A DNA stretch of 64,000 nt, taken from NCBI GenBank assembly GCA_023150475.1, contig JAKLKU010000007.1, positions 62,001 to 126,000 on the forward strand. The letters run 5' to 3'. Shown piece after piece: positions 1 through 10,128 of the stretch (the stretch's first letter is position 1; the number at the start of each line of letters is the position of its first letter). This DNA comes from Planctomycetota bacterium. Its GTDB lineage: Bacteria > Planctomycetota > UBA1135 > GCA-002686595. Made by a program: the position numbers and the translations under genes. Under the pieces are notes generated by a model, which worked only from the letters and a program-made list of their open reading frames with translations, was not told where the DNA came from and did no database searches.

Positions 1-2135
1 GCTCGTGGGTCAGGTCGACGACGACGCGCTGCATCGACTCGTAGTTCGCCGCCGACGTGCGGAACACGGTCTGGCCGTCGGTTGCGCGCACGAGCTCGAC
101 GCGCTCGTCGTGGAACGAACCGCCGCCGACGAGGAAGCTCGCGAACGGCTTCGACACGACGAACGGTTTCGACGTCAGTGTCCCGCGCCGGCCGTCGCCG
201 TGTTTCTCGAAGCCGCCGATCCAGAACTTGCCTTGGTGCAGCGACGCTTCGCGGCCGCGCGCGGTCACCGTGTCGCCTGCGACCGGCTGGTCGTCGAACG
301 CGTTGCCGTCGGCCGTCCAGTCGCGCAGGTCGCCGGTCTCGAAGTCGGTGTTGACCGGCTTGCCGTCGGCGCCGAGCGGCAGCGAGCCCGCTTCTTGTGC
401 TTCCGCCGCCGCGAGCGCCGCGAGCCGCGCGAGTTCCGCGTCGAGCGAGGTGTACTCGCCTTCATCGGGCGCAGCGCGACCATCGGGCTCCTCGTGCGGC
501 CCACCGCGAGACGGCAGCGTGTCGTTCCATTCCGCCGCGAGTCGCTCCAGCTCCCGATCGAGCGAGCGGTACTCGGGCTCGTCGGACGCGGCTTGCGCGG
601 TTGCCTCTCGGTCGTCGCGGGGCACTCGGGGCGCGGCGCTCGAACCGCTCTCGAGCGAGGCGAGCTTCGCGCCGAGCCACTCTGTCGTCGTCACCCGTTT
701 GCCGTCCGGGAACTGCATCTCGTACGGGTCGCCGGAGAGCGACGACTTCGTCGCGCAGCGTTCGATGAAGTCGCGCGCCGACTTCACGGCCGAGTCGTTC
801 TTCCACTTGCGGCGCAGGTGCTCCGCCGCTTCCTCGGCGGTGTGATCGTCACCGTTGCGCACGAACGTCGCATTCGACGCAGCGACGGCGGCGAGCAACG
901 CTTCGATCTTCTGCGGCTCGGTGAGGGAGACCTTGACCGCCTTCTGGCGCGCGACGAACGTGCCCTTCTTGTTGCCGACGACCACGTCGCACTTGCCGTC
1001 GCCGTTGACGTCGCCTGCGACCACTTGCACGCCGACGCCGATGTCGTCGCTCGCGAGCTGCGGCACGAAGCGCACGTCGCCTGGCGCTTTCCGTTCGCAG
1101 CGGAACCAGTAGAGCCACGCTTTCGAACGTTCGCCGTCGGGATCGCCGGCGGCGCCGTGCGACCACCAACGTTTGCCGGTGACGACGTCCTGGACGCCAT
1201 CGGCGTCGACGTCGGCGAGCGCGAGCGCATGCAGTTCGCCGAACTGCACGCCGTCGAGCGACTCCTCCGGCTGCGACCCGAGGATCGTGCGCCGCTCGAA
1301 GTCGAGCACGCCGTCCTGCTTCGTCTGCCGCCACCACGCGAGACCGTAGTGGTGCGCGGCCATCGACGTGATCACGTCGGCCAGGCCGTCCGCGTCGACG
1401 TCGTGCACGAGCATCTGCGCGCCGCCGTATTGATCGGAGAACGCGAAGGCGTGGAACGTCCAGTCCGGATCGCCGGCGAGAGACGCGGGCTGTTCCCACC
1501 AACCGTTCGCGAGCAGCACGTCCGCGCGGCCGTCGCCGTTGACGTCGCCGACGCCGAGCCCGTGGGTGAAGCGTTGCAGACCGAGATCGCCGGAGAGCGT
1601 GTGCCACTTCCACGGCGCGGTCGGGTTCGCGGGCTCGGGCTCGGCCCAACCAAGGCGGCCGGCAGTGTGGCACACGAGCTCCGGCGTCGGATCGCCGACG
1701 AGCTGCGCGAACGTCGGCGATTCGTTGTCGGTGTGTTCGAGCACCAAGTGCTTCGCCCAACGTTCGTCCTTGCCGCCGGGATTGCGGTACCAGTGCGTCG
1801 CTTCGCCGGGGAATCCGACGGCGAGCACGTCGAGCCAACCGTCGCGGTCGAAATCGCTCGTGAACGCGAAGAAGTTGTCGGAGTAGTGCGCCGGGTCGAA
1901 CGGTTTGGGCTCGTAGAGCTCGTGCTTCTCGCGGAACTCGGGGCCGCGATACCAGTACGGGCCGCTGACGACGTCTTGTTTGCCGTCGCGGTCGAAGTCG
2001 CCGAACGTCGCGCCTTCGCAGAAGAAGACGTTCGAGAGCTCGAGTCGTTCGAACTCGACTTTGCCGCCGCTCGTGCCGTGCGCGGCCGCCGCGAGTCCGA
2101 AACCGACGATCCAAGCCGTTCGCAATGCGTTCACA
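1..2135 (-). CDS. FG-GAP/VCBS repeat secreted protein with DUF5329-like domain (3' end cut)
   Basis: The gene runs off the left edge, so the C-terminus is missing. I chose the GTG at 2135 because GGAGGA lies 6 nt upstream and the product then begins with a Sec-type signal (NALRTAWIVGFGLAAAAHG). The next ~390 residues hold repeated calcium-binding FG-GAP loops such as FDRDGKQDVV, FDRDGWLDVLA, VNGDGRADVL, VDADGLADVI and VNGDGKCDVV, the pattern of an extracellular beta-propeller. Roughly nt 645-930 encode a segment with FVRNGDDHTAEEAAEHLR and CATKSSLSGDPY, which I recognise as the DUF5329 signature. An acidic, Ala/Glu-rich linker follows, then a region resembling a lectin/jelly-roll fold (TDFETGDLRDWTADG, VGGGSFHDERVELVR). 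Function is unknown. Such proteins are usually exported adhesins or ligand-binding proteins. It diverges from the coiled-coil gene at 2245. Confidence 0.85.
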
Positions 2136-2244
2136 GAGTCTCCTCCGGTGTGGGGGCGGCGATTGTAGGCATCGCTGCTCCCGAACGCTGGACCTCACGG
2201 ATGGCTACGCACTCCGTTGCTTGACTCGGGCTCGACGCTCCGGC

Positions 2245-3102
2245 ATGAAGGGGTCACCCGCGGGCCGCGCTCGCGGGCATTCCTTGAGCGACTCGAAACA
2301 TGGCCTCAACGACGCGTTGGTCGACGCGTTGAAGGAGATCGGGCAGTCCGCGACGCCCGAGGAGCTGCGCGCCCGCGGCGTGACTCGCGTGCGGCACGTC
2401 AGTCGCGCGATGGTCTCGAAGCTGATCGAGAAAGCCGTCAACCGCACGTTGATGGAGCGCACGATCGGCGTGCCCGATCCCGAGTTGCGCGAGCTCGTCC
2501 GCAAGGCGCACGACGAATTCAATCGCATCGTCGGGCACCAGGACGAGATCGACCGCACGCGCGAGCAGATCGGCGCGCAGCGCACGGCGCTCAAGGAAGA
2601 GCTCGCGAAGATTCGCGCCGAGCTCGGCGAACGGCGCCAGTTCGTCGAATTGCGCAAGTCACGCGAGCTGCTCGAAATCGCCGCCGACGAGGACGCCGAC
2701 CTCGCGGCGCAGATTCGCGCCGCGTTCGCGAAGCTCGACTCGCTGCCACAACCCGTCCGGCGGCTCGAACGCGACGTCATCGCGCTGGCGCTCGACGCGC
2801 TCGCGACGGCGCGGGCGAGCGCGCTCGAGGTCGGCCGCGCGGAAGCCGGTCCGAAGATCCAGGATCTCGAGCGCCGCATCGCGAAGTTGGTCGCGTCGCT
2901 CGACGAGACCGAAGCGGCATTGAAACGCCTCGCCATGGCGTCGCAGTCGGACTCCGGGATCGAGTCGATCTACCGCACGGTGCAAGGGCTCGACGGCGGC
3001 GATCCGGCCGCAGCGGCGAAGAAGGAACTGATGCGCGCGATCTTCGAGAAGAACCTCGAGCTGCACGTGCGCCGCGCGGCCGCGGAGAGCCCGGCGCCGT
3101 AG
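2245..3102 (+). CDS. coiled-coil protein of unknown function
   Basis: The product has 285 residues and no family I recognise. I chose ATG 2245; the frame stays open upstream to 2125 but that stretch overlaps the start of the divergent gene and is Arg/Cys-rich like shadow sequence. Residues ~15-70 form a predicted helical, basic segment (LVDALKEIGQSATPEELRAR, VSRAMVSKLIEKAVNRT) that could be a small winged-helix or HTH unit. From ~85 to ~255 the sequence is almost wholly charged heptads (RTREQIGAQRTALKEELAKI, LERRIAKLVASLDETEAALK), so a long coiled coil is likely. There is no signal peptide or membrane segment, so it is probably cytoplasmic. A GC-rich hairpin follows directly after the stop. 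The coding assignment is supported by codon bias and composition. A role in nucleoid or cell-division scaffolding would be a guess. Confidence 0.7.
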   Translation: MKGSPAGRARGHSLSDSKHGLNDALVDALKEIGQSATPEELRARGVTRVRHVSRAMVSKLIEKAVNRTLMERTIGVPDPELRELVRKAHDEFNRIVGHQDEIDRTREQIGAQRTALKEELAKIRAELGERRQFVELRKSRELLEIAADEDADLAAQIRAAFAKLDSLPQPVRRLERDVIALALDALATARASALEVGRAEAGPKIQDLERRIAKLVASLDETEAALKRLAMASQSDSGIESIYRTVQGLDGGDPAAAAKKELMRAIFEKNLELHVRRAAAESPAP

Positions 3103-3103
3103 C

Positions 3104-3130
3104 GCCGTGCGCGATCGCTCGCGCCACGGC
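3104..3130 (+). terminator. GC-rich hairpin after the coiled-coil gene
   Basis: Two nucleotides after the TAG stop, GCCGTG pairs with CACGGC and the inner CGCGA pairs with TCGCG around a TCGC loop, with one bulged C. No T-tract follows, so this is a terminator-like or mRNA 3'-end stabilising hairpin rather than a classical intrinsic terminator. Confidence 0.4.
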
Positions 3131-3330
3131 GTGTGCGGTCGATCCGACGAGGCTGCGGCACGCGGAAGGCGATCTCAACGCTCCGTCATCGGACCTCCGC
3201 GCGCGGACCGTGGTACGCTTCTCGAAGGCCCGTACGCGACGGAAGTCTTTTCGTCCGCGGTCGGCCCGCGCGCCCGCCTCGGCAGGAGGGTTCGCGCGCG
3301 GCGACCGGGCCGGATCCAGACGTTGCAGCC

Positions 3331-6300
3331 ATGAAGATGCAGTGGTGGTTCGGAGCGCGCGAAGCTCGCGCGGCGCGCGGCGCAGGCACGATCTCCGGCG
3401 CGATCCCCGGCGCTTGCGCCATGCTCGCCTTCGTCGTCGCCGGCTCGCTCGGCGCGTGTGGCGGTGGGGGTGGCGGAAGCTCGACGCCGCCGGCGCACGT
3501 GCAGGTGCCGTTCGACGATCTCCGCGACCGCGCCGTGCACTGGGACGTCCATCCGCTCGAGCCTTTGGTGGTCTCGAAGGAGCTCGGCGGCGCCGCGATC
3601 TTCGCGTTGAACCAGCCGGGTGCTCGGCTCGCGAGCTTCGACCCCGCGACGCTCGCGAAGACCGCGGAAGTCGCGCTCGGTCCGGGCGCCGTGTCGCTCG
3701 CCGAACGGCCCGGCACGAGCGAGCTCTGGATCACCGACCGTGTCAGTCGCGCCGTGACGGTCGTCGATCGCGCGACGCGTGCGATCGTCGCTTCGATCCG
3801 TGTCGACGCGGGGCCGCACGGCCTCGCGTTCTCGCCGAACGGCGATCGTTGTTACGTCGCGTGCTCGGACGCGAACCGCGTCGACGTGATCGACGTCGCG
3901 ACGCGCACGGTGGTGAACCGCATCGACGTGCCGATCGAACAACCGCGCGCGCTCGTCGAGCACGGTGGCGTGATCTGGGTCGCGCCGCTGCTTTCCGGCA
4001 ACCGCACGGCGCCGCAAGGCGTGAGCTCGAGCGGCCCCGGCGTCGACCTCGTCGCGCAGATCGCGGACGCCCCGTTGCCCGATCGTGACCTGATCGCGAT
4101 CCCGATCGGACTCGATCCGGAGGGCGACGCGGTCGATCCCGCGCTCACGGTCACCGGAGTCGGCAGCGTGCTCTTCAACCTGCACGTGCGGCCAGGCACC
4201 GACGAGCTCTGGATCCCGAACACCGACGCGTTGAACGCCGCGCACGTCGGCCAGAAGAACTTCGTCGCGGGCCAGTTCGTCTCGAACCGCATCACGGTCG
4301 TCGACACGAACGGGTTCGCGGCGCCGAAAGTGCTCGACCTCGACGCGCTGGCGCCCGCCGGCGTGCGCTGCGCGCAGCCGACCGGCCTCGCCTTCGATCC
4401 GGTGCGGCCGCGCGTCTACGTGTGCGGCTACGGCTCCGACCTCGTCGCCGTGCTCGACCTCGCGGGCGGCTCGGCGACGTGGGCCGGCGCGATCACGGTG
4501 CCGAACAAACAGCTCTATCCGAAGTTCACCGGTCCGCGGACGTGCGCGGTCGACGCGACGGGTGCGTTCCTGTGGGTCTTCCACAAGGGCGACAACTCGC
4601 TCGTGCGCATCGACCTCGCAGCACTGCCGACGACGCCGAACTTCACCGTCGTCGCGCCCAATCCCGTGACGCTCGGTTTCGAACCGACGTCCGGCGAAGA
4701 GCGCCAGGGCCGCAACCACTTCATCAACGCGCGCAACTCGAAGTCGCTGACGACTTCGTGCGCGTCGTGCCACGTCGACGGACACACCGATGGGCTCGTG
4801 TGGGAGCTCTCCGACTTCCTCGATCCCGAAGGCACGCCCGACGCGCAGCTCGGTTTCCCGCTCGACCAGAAGGGTCCGTTGCTCACGTCGAGCACGCGCC
4901 GGCAGGCCGAGACCGCGCCGTATCACTGGCGCGGCGAGAAGAAGAAGCTCGTCGAGTTCAACCAGAACTTCATCGCGTTGATGGAGCGCGAGCAGAACGG
5001 CGTGTCGAAGGACCTCGGGCCCGACTTCCGATATCTCGAGCACTACATCAAGCGCCTCGCCGAGCCCGCGAACCCGCGCCAAGCGCTCGATCGTTCGTTG
5101 TCGCCGCTCGAACAACGCGGCGCGGATCTGTTCGCGAACAAGCGCGTCTTCGGCGACGCGACGTGCGCGACGTGCCACGCGTTGCCGCTCGGCACGTTCG
5201 GCGAAGTCACCGAGAGCCACGTGCCCGGACCGTTCCGTTTCGCCGACACGGCGCAGTTGCGCGGGGTCTTCGATCGACTGACGCCGCCCTTCGCGCTCGG
5301 TGGTGCGTTCGGAGTGCGCACCGAGCTCGGCGCCGGACTCTCGCACGGCGGCGCGTTCGCGAGCGTGCGCGACCTGTTGCTCGCGCCGCATCCGACCGAT
5401 CCGACGAAGCAGGCGTTCGCGCTCACCAAGGACGAAGCGGACGCGCTCGCCGCGTTCCTCTCGGTCTTCGACACCGGCCTCGCGCCGTCGACCGCGTACC
5501 AAGCGACGGCGACGCCCGCGAACCTCGCGACGTTCCGCGCCGAGCACCTCGACTTCCTGCTCGCGCAAGCCGAGCTCGGCCACAACGACCTCGTCTTCCG
5601 CGACGGCGTGATCCAAGTCGGCTCGACGGTCGCGACGCTGTCGGGTTTCTACGACCGCAAGCTGCACGCGTTCGTCACCGCACGAGCCGCGGATGCGCCG
5701 CTCTCGCCGGAAGCCCTGCTCGCGCGCGTCGCCGCGGGTCGGCCGATCACGTTCATCGGCGTGCCCGGACTGATGGGCCGGCCGATGGGCGTCGACCGCG
5801 ACGTCGACGGGCTCTTCGACCTCGACGAACTCGACCGCGGCACGAATCCCGAGGAGCTCGACACCGACCTCGACGGTTTCCCCGACGGCTACGAAGTGAA
5901 GTGGGGCATGGATCCGCTCGCGACGTCGAGCTCGTCGCCCGACGTGACCGCGCCGGCGCTCGTCGCCGCGCCGAAGCTCGTCTACACGACGACCAACACG
6001 GTCAAGTTCGAGTTCGAGACCGACGAGGTCTGCCGCGTGCAGATCTCCTACAACGGCGGCATCCCGGTGCAGCGCCTGCCGCTGCAGAACGACTTCGACT
6101 TCGAGTTCTCGGTGACGCTGAACGAACTCGAACCGGCGAAGGCGTACGCGATCGACTTCGAGCTCAAGGACCCGTCGGGCAACGTCGCGCACGTGCCGTA
6201 CTTCGTGACGACGAAGGCGCGTGCATTCGGCGATCCCGTCCACGTGCAGGATCTCGCGCTGGTGGTCGCGCCGACCGGCAGCGGGGACGAGCTCCGGGTC

Positions 6301-6594
6301 TCCGCGGAGCTCCGTCACGGCAGCGTCGCTCCGCCGCCCGGCTACGGACTGCGGTTCACGGTGTACCAGCGCGCGGCCGACGGCACGCTCTCGACACTGA
6401 CGAACGACCTCCACGTCGCGACCAACGGCTTCGGCCAGGCGATCGCCGTGCTGCCGCTCCCTGCGAAGGGTCCCGCGAACCCCGCGACGTTGTTCGCCGT
6501 GCTCCGCGACGTCGTCGCGCCCACCGCGCCGAGCGGCGCACCGCAGTGGATCGCCGCTCTCGACAAGAAGGTCTACGCTTCGGTCGTTTGGTGA
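3331..6594 (+). CDS. di-haem cytochrome c / YVTN beta-propeller lipoprotein (copy 1)
   Basis: The product has 1087 residues from ATG 3331. ATG 3421 is a good alternative, giving a compact lipoprotein signal ending at lipobox LGAC (Cys43 of the longer form) before a Gly/Ser linker. Residues ~60-410 are a YVTN-type propeller (ALNQPGARLASFDPATL, NELWITD-like blades, GDRCYVACSDANRVDVIDV). Two haem-c sites follow, CASCH at 477-481 and CATCH at 612-616, each with the flanking sequence seen in planctomycete cytochromes (GAGLSHGGAFASVRDLLL). A thrombospondin-3-like calcium segment lies near 820 (DRDVDGLFDLDELDRGTNP, DTDLDGFPDGYEV). A fibronectin-III-like domain comes next (FEFETDEVCRVQISYNGG). Inferred role: outer-surface or periplasmic electron transfer or oxidation of an unknown substrate. 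It is a close paralogue of the gene at 6897, collinear over the full length. Confidence 0.9.
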   Translation: MKMQWWFGAREARAARGAGTISGAIPGACAMLAFVVAGSLGACGGGGGGSSTPPAHVQVPFDDLRDRAVHWDVHPLEPLVVSKELGGAAIFALNQPGARLASFDPATLAKTAEVALGPGAVSLAERPGTSELWITDRVSRAVTVVDRATRAIVASIRVDAGPHGLAFSPNGDRCYVACSDANRVDVIDVATRTVVNRIDVPIEQPRALVEHGGVIWVAPLLSGNRTAPQGVSSSGPGVDLVAQIADAPLPDRDLIAIPIGLDPEGDAVDPALTVTGVGSVLFNLHVRPGTDELWIPNTDALNAAHVGQKNFVAGQFVSNRITVVDTNGFAAPKVLDLDALAPAGVRCAQPTGLAFDPVRPRVYVCGYGSDLVAVLDLAGGSATWAGAITVPNKQLYPKFTGPRTCAVDATGAFLWVFHKGDNSLVRIDLAALPTTPNFTVVAPNPVTLGFEPTSGEERQGRNHFINARNSKSLTTSCASCHVDGHTDGLVWELSDFLDPEGTPDAQLGFPLDQKGPLLTSSTRRQAETAPYHWRGEKKKLVEFNQNFIALMEREQNGVSKDLGPDFRYLEHYIKRLAEPANPRQALDRSLSPLEQRGADLFANKRVFGDATCATCHALPLGTFGEVTESHVPGPFRFADTAQLRGVFDRLTPPFALGGAFGVRTELGAGLSHGGAFASVRDLLLAPHPTDPTKQAFALTKDEADALAAFLSVFDTGLAPSTAYQATATPANLATFRAEHLDFLLAQAELGHNDLVFRDGVIQVGSTVATLSGFYDRKLHAFVTARAADAPLSPEALLARVAAGRPITFIGVPGLMGRPMGVDRDVDGLFDLDELDRGTNPEELDTDLDGFPDGYEVKWGMDPLATSSSSPDVTAPALVAAPKLVYTTTNTVKFEFETDEVCRVQISYNGGIPVQRLPLQNDFDFEFSVTLNELEPAKAYAIDFELKDPSGNVAHVPYFVTTKARAFGDPVHVQDLALVVAPTGSGDELRVSAELRHGSVAPPPGYGLRFTVYQRAADGTLSTLTNDLHVATNGFGQAIAVLPLPAKGPANPATLFAVLRDVVAPTAPSGAPQWIAALDKKVYASVVW

Positions 6595-6896
6595 GCTGCC
6601 GGCGAGCGTTCTGCTGGCGAGGGTCCAGGCGTTCGACGAGCCGTCGCTTCGCACGCGCGTGCAGCACGCGTTGGCCCCACGTGGAGCGAAGCGCACACTA
6701 GCGAAGCGCACGGTAGCGAGCGCCCGGGAGCGAGCGCCCGGTAGCGCGCGCACGGGCTGCCGGTTCCGAGTTCGCCTGCTAGGCTCGTCGATGCGCGGCG
6801 CTTCCTGACGTTCGCGCACGCTCGCTGCGCGGCAAGCGCGGGCACGCACGTCTTTCGTGCCGCTCGGCTCGCTGCGCGCATTCGGAGGAGCCGTCC
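6595..6896. other. intergenic spacer with degenerate repeat and promoter-like site
   Basis: This 302-bp gap separates the two cytochrome paralogues. It holds the short tandem repeat at 6685-6756 and a TAGGCT hexamer (6780-6785) that could be a -10 element for the downstream gene. I see no credible gene in it. Confidence 0.5.
6685..6756. repeat. degenerate 14-15 bp tandem repeat, five units
   Basis: Units begin at 6685, 6700, 6715, 6729 and 6743. Each starts AGCG and ends in GCGC[AC]C-type sequence (for example AGCGAAGCGCACGGT, then AGCGAGCGCCCGGT). Units are 15, 15, 14, 14 and 14 bp, so the array is not codon-phased, consistent with non-coding sequence. Confidence 0.7.
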
Positions 6897-9800
6897 GTGT
6901 TGTCATTACTTCTCGCGTCGTGCCTGCAATCGACCCCTGCGGGTTTCGCTGGCGGCTCCGCCGGAGCGACCGGCGCGTTGCCGGCCGCGGATCCCGCCGC
7001 GTTGCTCGTCTACGACGATTTCGCCGACCGCTGCGTGCACTGGGACACGCACTTGGTGCGGCCGCTCGCGCTTTCCGCGGACGGCACCAAGCTCTACGCG
7101 CTCAATCAGCCGGGCGCGCGGCTCGTGATCTTCGACCCGGTGACGCTCGCGAATGTGGCGGAGGTCCCGATCGGTCCGGGCGCCGTGGCACTCGCCGAAC
7201 GCGCGAGCGCCAACGAACTCTGGATCACCGACTGCGTCACGTCCGCGATCACCGTCGTCGATCTGCAGCAGCTCGCGATCACGGCGACGATCCGCGTCGG
7301 CGCCGAGCCGCACGGCATCGTCTTCACGCCGAGCGGCGATCGCGCGTACGTCGCGTGCTCCGGCGCGCGGCGCGTCGACGTCGTCGCGACGGCGACCAAA
7401 CAGCTCGCGAACGGCATCGTGCTGCCGGTGCGCGAGCCGCGTGCGCTCGTGTGGACTCACGGCGCGGCCTGGGTCGCGCCGCTCGTGTCCGGCAATCGTT
7501 CCGCGCCGCTCGGGGCGGGCACGTCCAGCGGTGCGGTGCAGGACGTCGTCGCCGTCGAGCGTCCCGAGGACTTCGGCTTCCCGCCGCTGCCCGATCTCGA
7601 CCTCCTGCCGATCCCGACGCAGCCGGATCCGACGCAGGACGTTTGGGCGAAGTCGGCGACGGTGACAGGGCTCGGCAGCGTGCTGCTCAACGCGCACGTG
7701 CGGCCGGGCAGCAGCGAAGTGTGGGTCGTCAACACCGATGCGCTGAACTTCCAATCGAAAGGCGAGCGCGCGTTCCTCGGCGGCCAAGTCGTGTCGAACC
7801 GAGTGACGGTCGTCGACGTCGCGTCGGGTGGGCCGCCGCAAGTCATCGACCTGGACGCGCTCGCGCCGCCCGGGATCCGCTGCGCGCAGCCGACGGGACT
7901 CGCGTTCGACCCGGTGCGGCCGCGCGTCTACGTGTGCGGCTACGGCTCGGACCTCGTCGCCGTGCTCGACCTTTCGAGCGGCTCGCCGACGTGGGCCGGC
8001 GCGATCACGCTGTCGGCGAAGCAGGTCTATCCGAAGTTCGTCGGGCCGCGCACGTGCGTGGTCGACGCGTCGGGGGCGTCGCTCTACGTGCTCGGCAAGG
8101 GCGACAACTCGCTCGCGCGCGTCGCTCTCGGCGCTTTGCCGTCGACGCCGAGCTTCACGTTCGCCGCGCCGGCGCCCGTGACGCTCGGGTACGAGCCGCT
8201 CTCGGGCGAAGAGCGCCAGGGCCGCAACCACTTCGTCAACGCGCGCAACTCGAAGTCGCAGACGAGTTCGTGCGCGTCGTGCCACGTCGACGGCCGCAGC
8301 GACGGGCTCGCTTGGGACCTGTCGCTCTTCCTCGATCCCGAAGGCACACCGAAAGCCGCGACGCACGTCGCGATCGACGACAAAGGGCCGCTCGTGACGC
8401 AGAGCATGCAGCGGCTCGCCGAAGCCGGTCCGTATCACTGGCGCGGCGAGAAGGAACGGCTCGTCGACTTCAACGCGAGTTTCGTCGACTTGCTCGAGCG
8501 CGAGGTCGGCGGCGTGCCGAAGAACCTCGGCCCGGACTTCCGCTATCTCGAACACTACGTCGAACGGCTCGCGTACCACGCGAACCCGCACCAAGCGTTC
8601 GATCGTTCGCTCTCGCCGACCGAGGCTCGCGGCGCGGCGCTCTTCCTGACGAAACCGGTGTTCCAAGGAGTCGCGTGCGTCGCGTGCCACGGATTGCCGC
8701 TCGGTTCGAGCGGCGAGATCACGAAGAGCCACGTGCCCGGCAAGTTCGAGCACGCGAAAGTCCCGCCGTTGCGGGGACTGTCGGAGAAATTCGCGCCACC
8801 GCAAGCGATCGGCGGCGCGTTCGGCAAGCGCACGACGCTCGGCGCCGGACTCTCGCACGGCGGAGCCTACGGTTCGTTGCGCGACTTGTTGCTCGGCCCC
8901 GATCCGGACGATCCGACGCGTCAGGCGTTCGAGTTGACCCGCGACGAAGCCGACGCGATCGCCGCGTTCCTCTTCGTGTTCGACACGGGGCTCGCTCCGG
9001 CGACCGCCGAGCAGTTCACGGTCGACGCGCACACCGCCGCGACCACGGGACCGGCTCGGGTGGCGCGCCTGCTCGAGCAAGCGCGGCTCGGCGCCTGCGA
9101 CGCGCTCGTGCGCCTCGAGCCGTCGTTCTTCAGTGGCTTCCAGCCGCGTTCGGCGTACTACGACGCCGCGAACGACGAGTTCCTCTGGCCACGCGCGATC
9201 GCGACACCGACGACGGCGCAAGCGTTGCTCTCGCTCGCGGCGTCGGGCAGTCCCGTGACGTTCCTCGGAGTGCCGAGGCTGATGGGGCGGCCGATGGCGA
9301 TCGACCGCGACCTCGATCGGTTGCTCGACCAGGACGAACTCGCGCACGGCACCGATCCCGAGGAACTGGACACCGACGACGACGGGTATCCGGACGGCTA
9401 CGAGGTCCAGTGGGGGCTCGATCCGTTGGCCAAGTCGACGTCGTCGCCCGATGTCGTCGCGCCGAAGCTCGTCGGTACGCCACGGGTGCGTTGGAGCACC
9501 GTCGATGCGCTCGTGATCGAGTTCGAAACCGACGAAGTCGCGCGCGTGCAGCTCGCCTACAACGGCGGGATCCCGGTGTTGCGGCTGCCGCTGCAGAACG
9601 ATTTCGACGTCGAGTTCCGCGCGGTGGTCAACGAACTCGAGCCCGCGAGCCAGTACGTCTTCGACTTCGAGCTCAAGGATCCTTCGGGCAACGTCGCGCA
9701 CGCGTCCTTCACGGCGTCGACGCGAGCCCGAGTGTTCGGCGATCCGGCGTTCGTGCACACACTCACGTCGACCATCGTCGGCTCGAGCACGAACGACACG

Positions 9801-10094
9801 TTGTCGACGACGGTCACGCTGCGCACCGGCCAGGTCGCGCCGCCCGCGGGCTACGCCGTGGAAGCGGCGCTGCACTGGGTCGATCCGTGGGTCGGAGTCA
9901 CGACTTGGAAGCAGTCCTTGCACGCGTTCACCGACGCGTCCGGAGTCGCCCGTTTCGACGTGCCGCTGCCGTGGCCGCGGCCGTTCAACCATGGAGTGCT
10001 CTGGTTCGACGTGCTCGCGATCGATGCGCCACCGAACGCGCCGCGTTGGTCCGAAGCGCTCGACGTCGAGAGCTGGACGACGACGCTCTGGTGA
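6897..10094 (+). CDS. di-haem cytochrome c / YVTN beta-propeller lipoprotein (copy 2)
   Basis: The product has 1065 residues. The GTG at 6897 has GGAGGAG 6 nt upstream and opens a very short lipoprotein signal, MLSLLLASC, with lipobox LASC. This is unusually short, and no ATG upstream rescues a longer one. The architecture matches the gene at 3331: YVTN propeller to ~390, haem site CASCH at 459-463, second haem site CVACH at 594-598, a thrombospondin-3-like calcium stretch (DRDLDRLLDQDELAHGTDP, DTDDDGYPDGYEV) and a fibronectin-like C-terminal domain (FETDEVARVQLAYNGG). Shared runs such as GLAFDPVRPRVYVCGYGSDL show a recent tandem duplication. The sigma-like gene follows after 34 nt and may be co-transcribed. 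It likely acts at the cell surface or in the periplasm; the substrate is unknown. Confidence 0.9.
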   Translation: MLSLLLASCLQSTPAGFAGGSAGATGALPAADPAALLVYDDFADRCVHWDTHLVRPLALSADGTKLYALNQPGARLVIFDPVTLANVAEVPIGPGAVALAERASANELWITDCVTSAITVVDLQQLAITATIRVGAEPHGIVFTPSGDRAYVACSGARRVDVVATATKQLANGIVLPVREPRALVWTHGAAWVAPLVSGNRSAPLGAGTSSGAVQDVVAVERPEDFGFPPLPDLDLLPIPTQPDPTQDVWAKSATVTGLGSVLLNAHVRPGSSEVWVVNTDALNFQSKGERAFLGGQVVSNRVTVVDVASGGPPQVIDLDALAPPGIRCAQPTGLAFDPVRPRVYVCGYGSDLVAVLDLSSGSPTWAGAITLSAKQVYPKFVGPRTCVVDASGASLYVLGKGDNSLARVALGALPSTPSFTFAAPAPVTLGYEPLSGEERQGRNHFVNARNSKSQTSSCASCHVDGRSDGLAWDLSLFLDPEGTPKAATHVAIDDKGPLVTQSMQRLAEAGPYHWRGEKERLVDFNASFVDLLEREVGGVPKNLGPDFRYLEHYVERLAYHANPHQAFDRSLSPTEARGAALFLTKPVFQGVACVACHGLPLGSSGEITKSHVPGKFEHAKVPPLRGLSEKFAPPQAIGGAFGKRTTLGAGLSHGGAYGSLRDLLLGPDPDDPTRQAFELTRDEADAIAAFLFVFDTGLAPATAEQFTVDAHTAATTGPARVARLLEQARLGACDALVRLEPSFFSGFQPRSAYYDAANDEFLWPRAIATPTTAQALLSLAASGSPVTFLGVPRLMGRPMAIDRDLDRLLDQDELAHGTDPEELDTDDDGYPDGYEVQWGLDPLAKSTSSPDVVAPKLVGTPRVRWSTVDALVIEFETDEVARVQLAYNGGIPVLRLPLQNDFDVEFRAVVNELEPASQYVFDFELKDPSGNVAHASFTASTRARVFGDPAFVHTLTSTIVGSSTNDTLSTTVTLRTGQVAPPAGYAVEAALHWVDPWVGVTTWKQSLHAFTDASGVARFDVPLPWPRPFNHGVLWFDVLAIDAPPNAPRWSEALDVESWTTTLW

Positions 10095-10113
10095 CGTCCC
10101 GTTCCGGCGCGTC

Positions 10114-10119
10114 TAGACT
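10114..10119 (+). promoter_or_regulatory. candidate -10 element TAGACT
   Basis: TAGACT lies 9 nt before the GTG at 10129, a spacing that would put the transcript start at or next to the start codon (leaderless). No convincing -35 is visible. The call rests on position and on similar hexamers elsewhere in the window. Confidence 0.3.
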
Positions 10120-10128
10120 CCCGGCATC

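Noticed and set aside
5-2224. A 739-codon open frame on the plus strand at the left edge
   Set aside because: It is the shadow of the FG-GAP gene on the minus strand, which has repeated calcium-binding motifs, a signal peptide and a good Shine-Dalgarno.
3175-6906. A 1243-codon open frame on the minus strand opposite the first cytochrome gene, and similar long antisense frames opposite most genes
   Set aside because: High G+C and strong GC3 bias remove stop codons from antisense frames. The translations are Arg/Ala/Glu-rich without hydrophobic cores or motifs, while the plus-strand product has haem sites and a lipobox.
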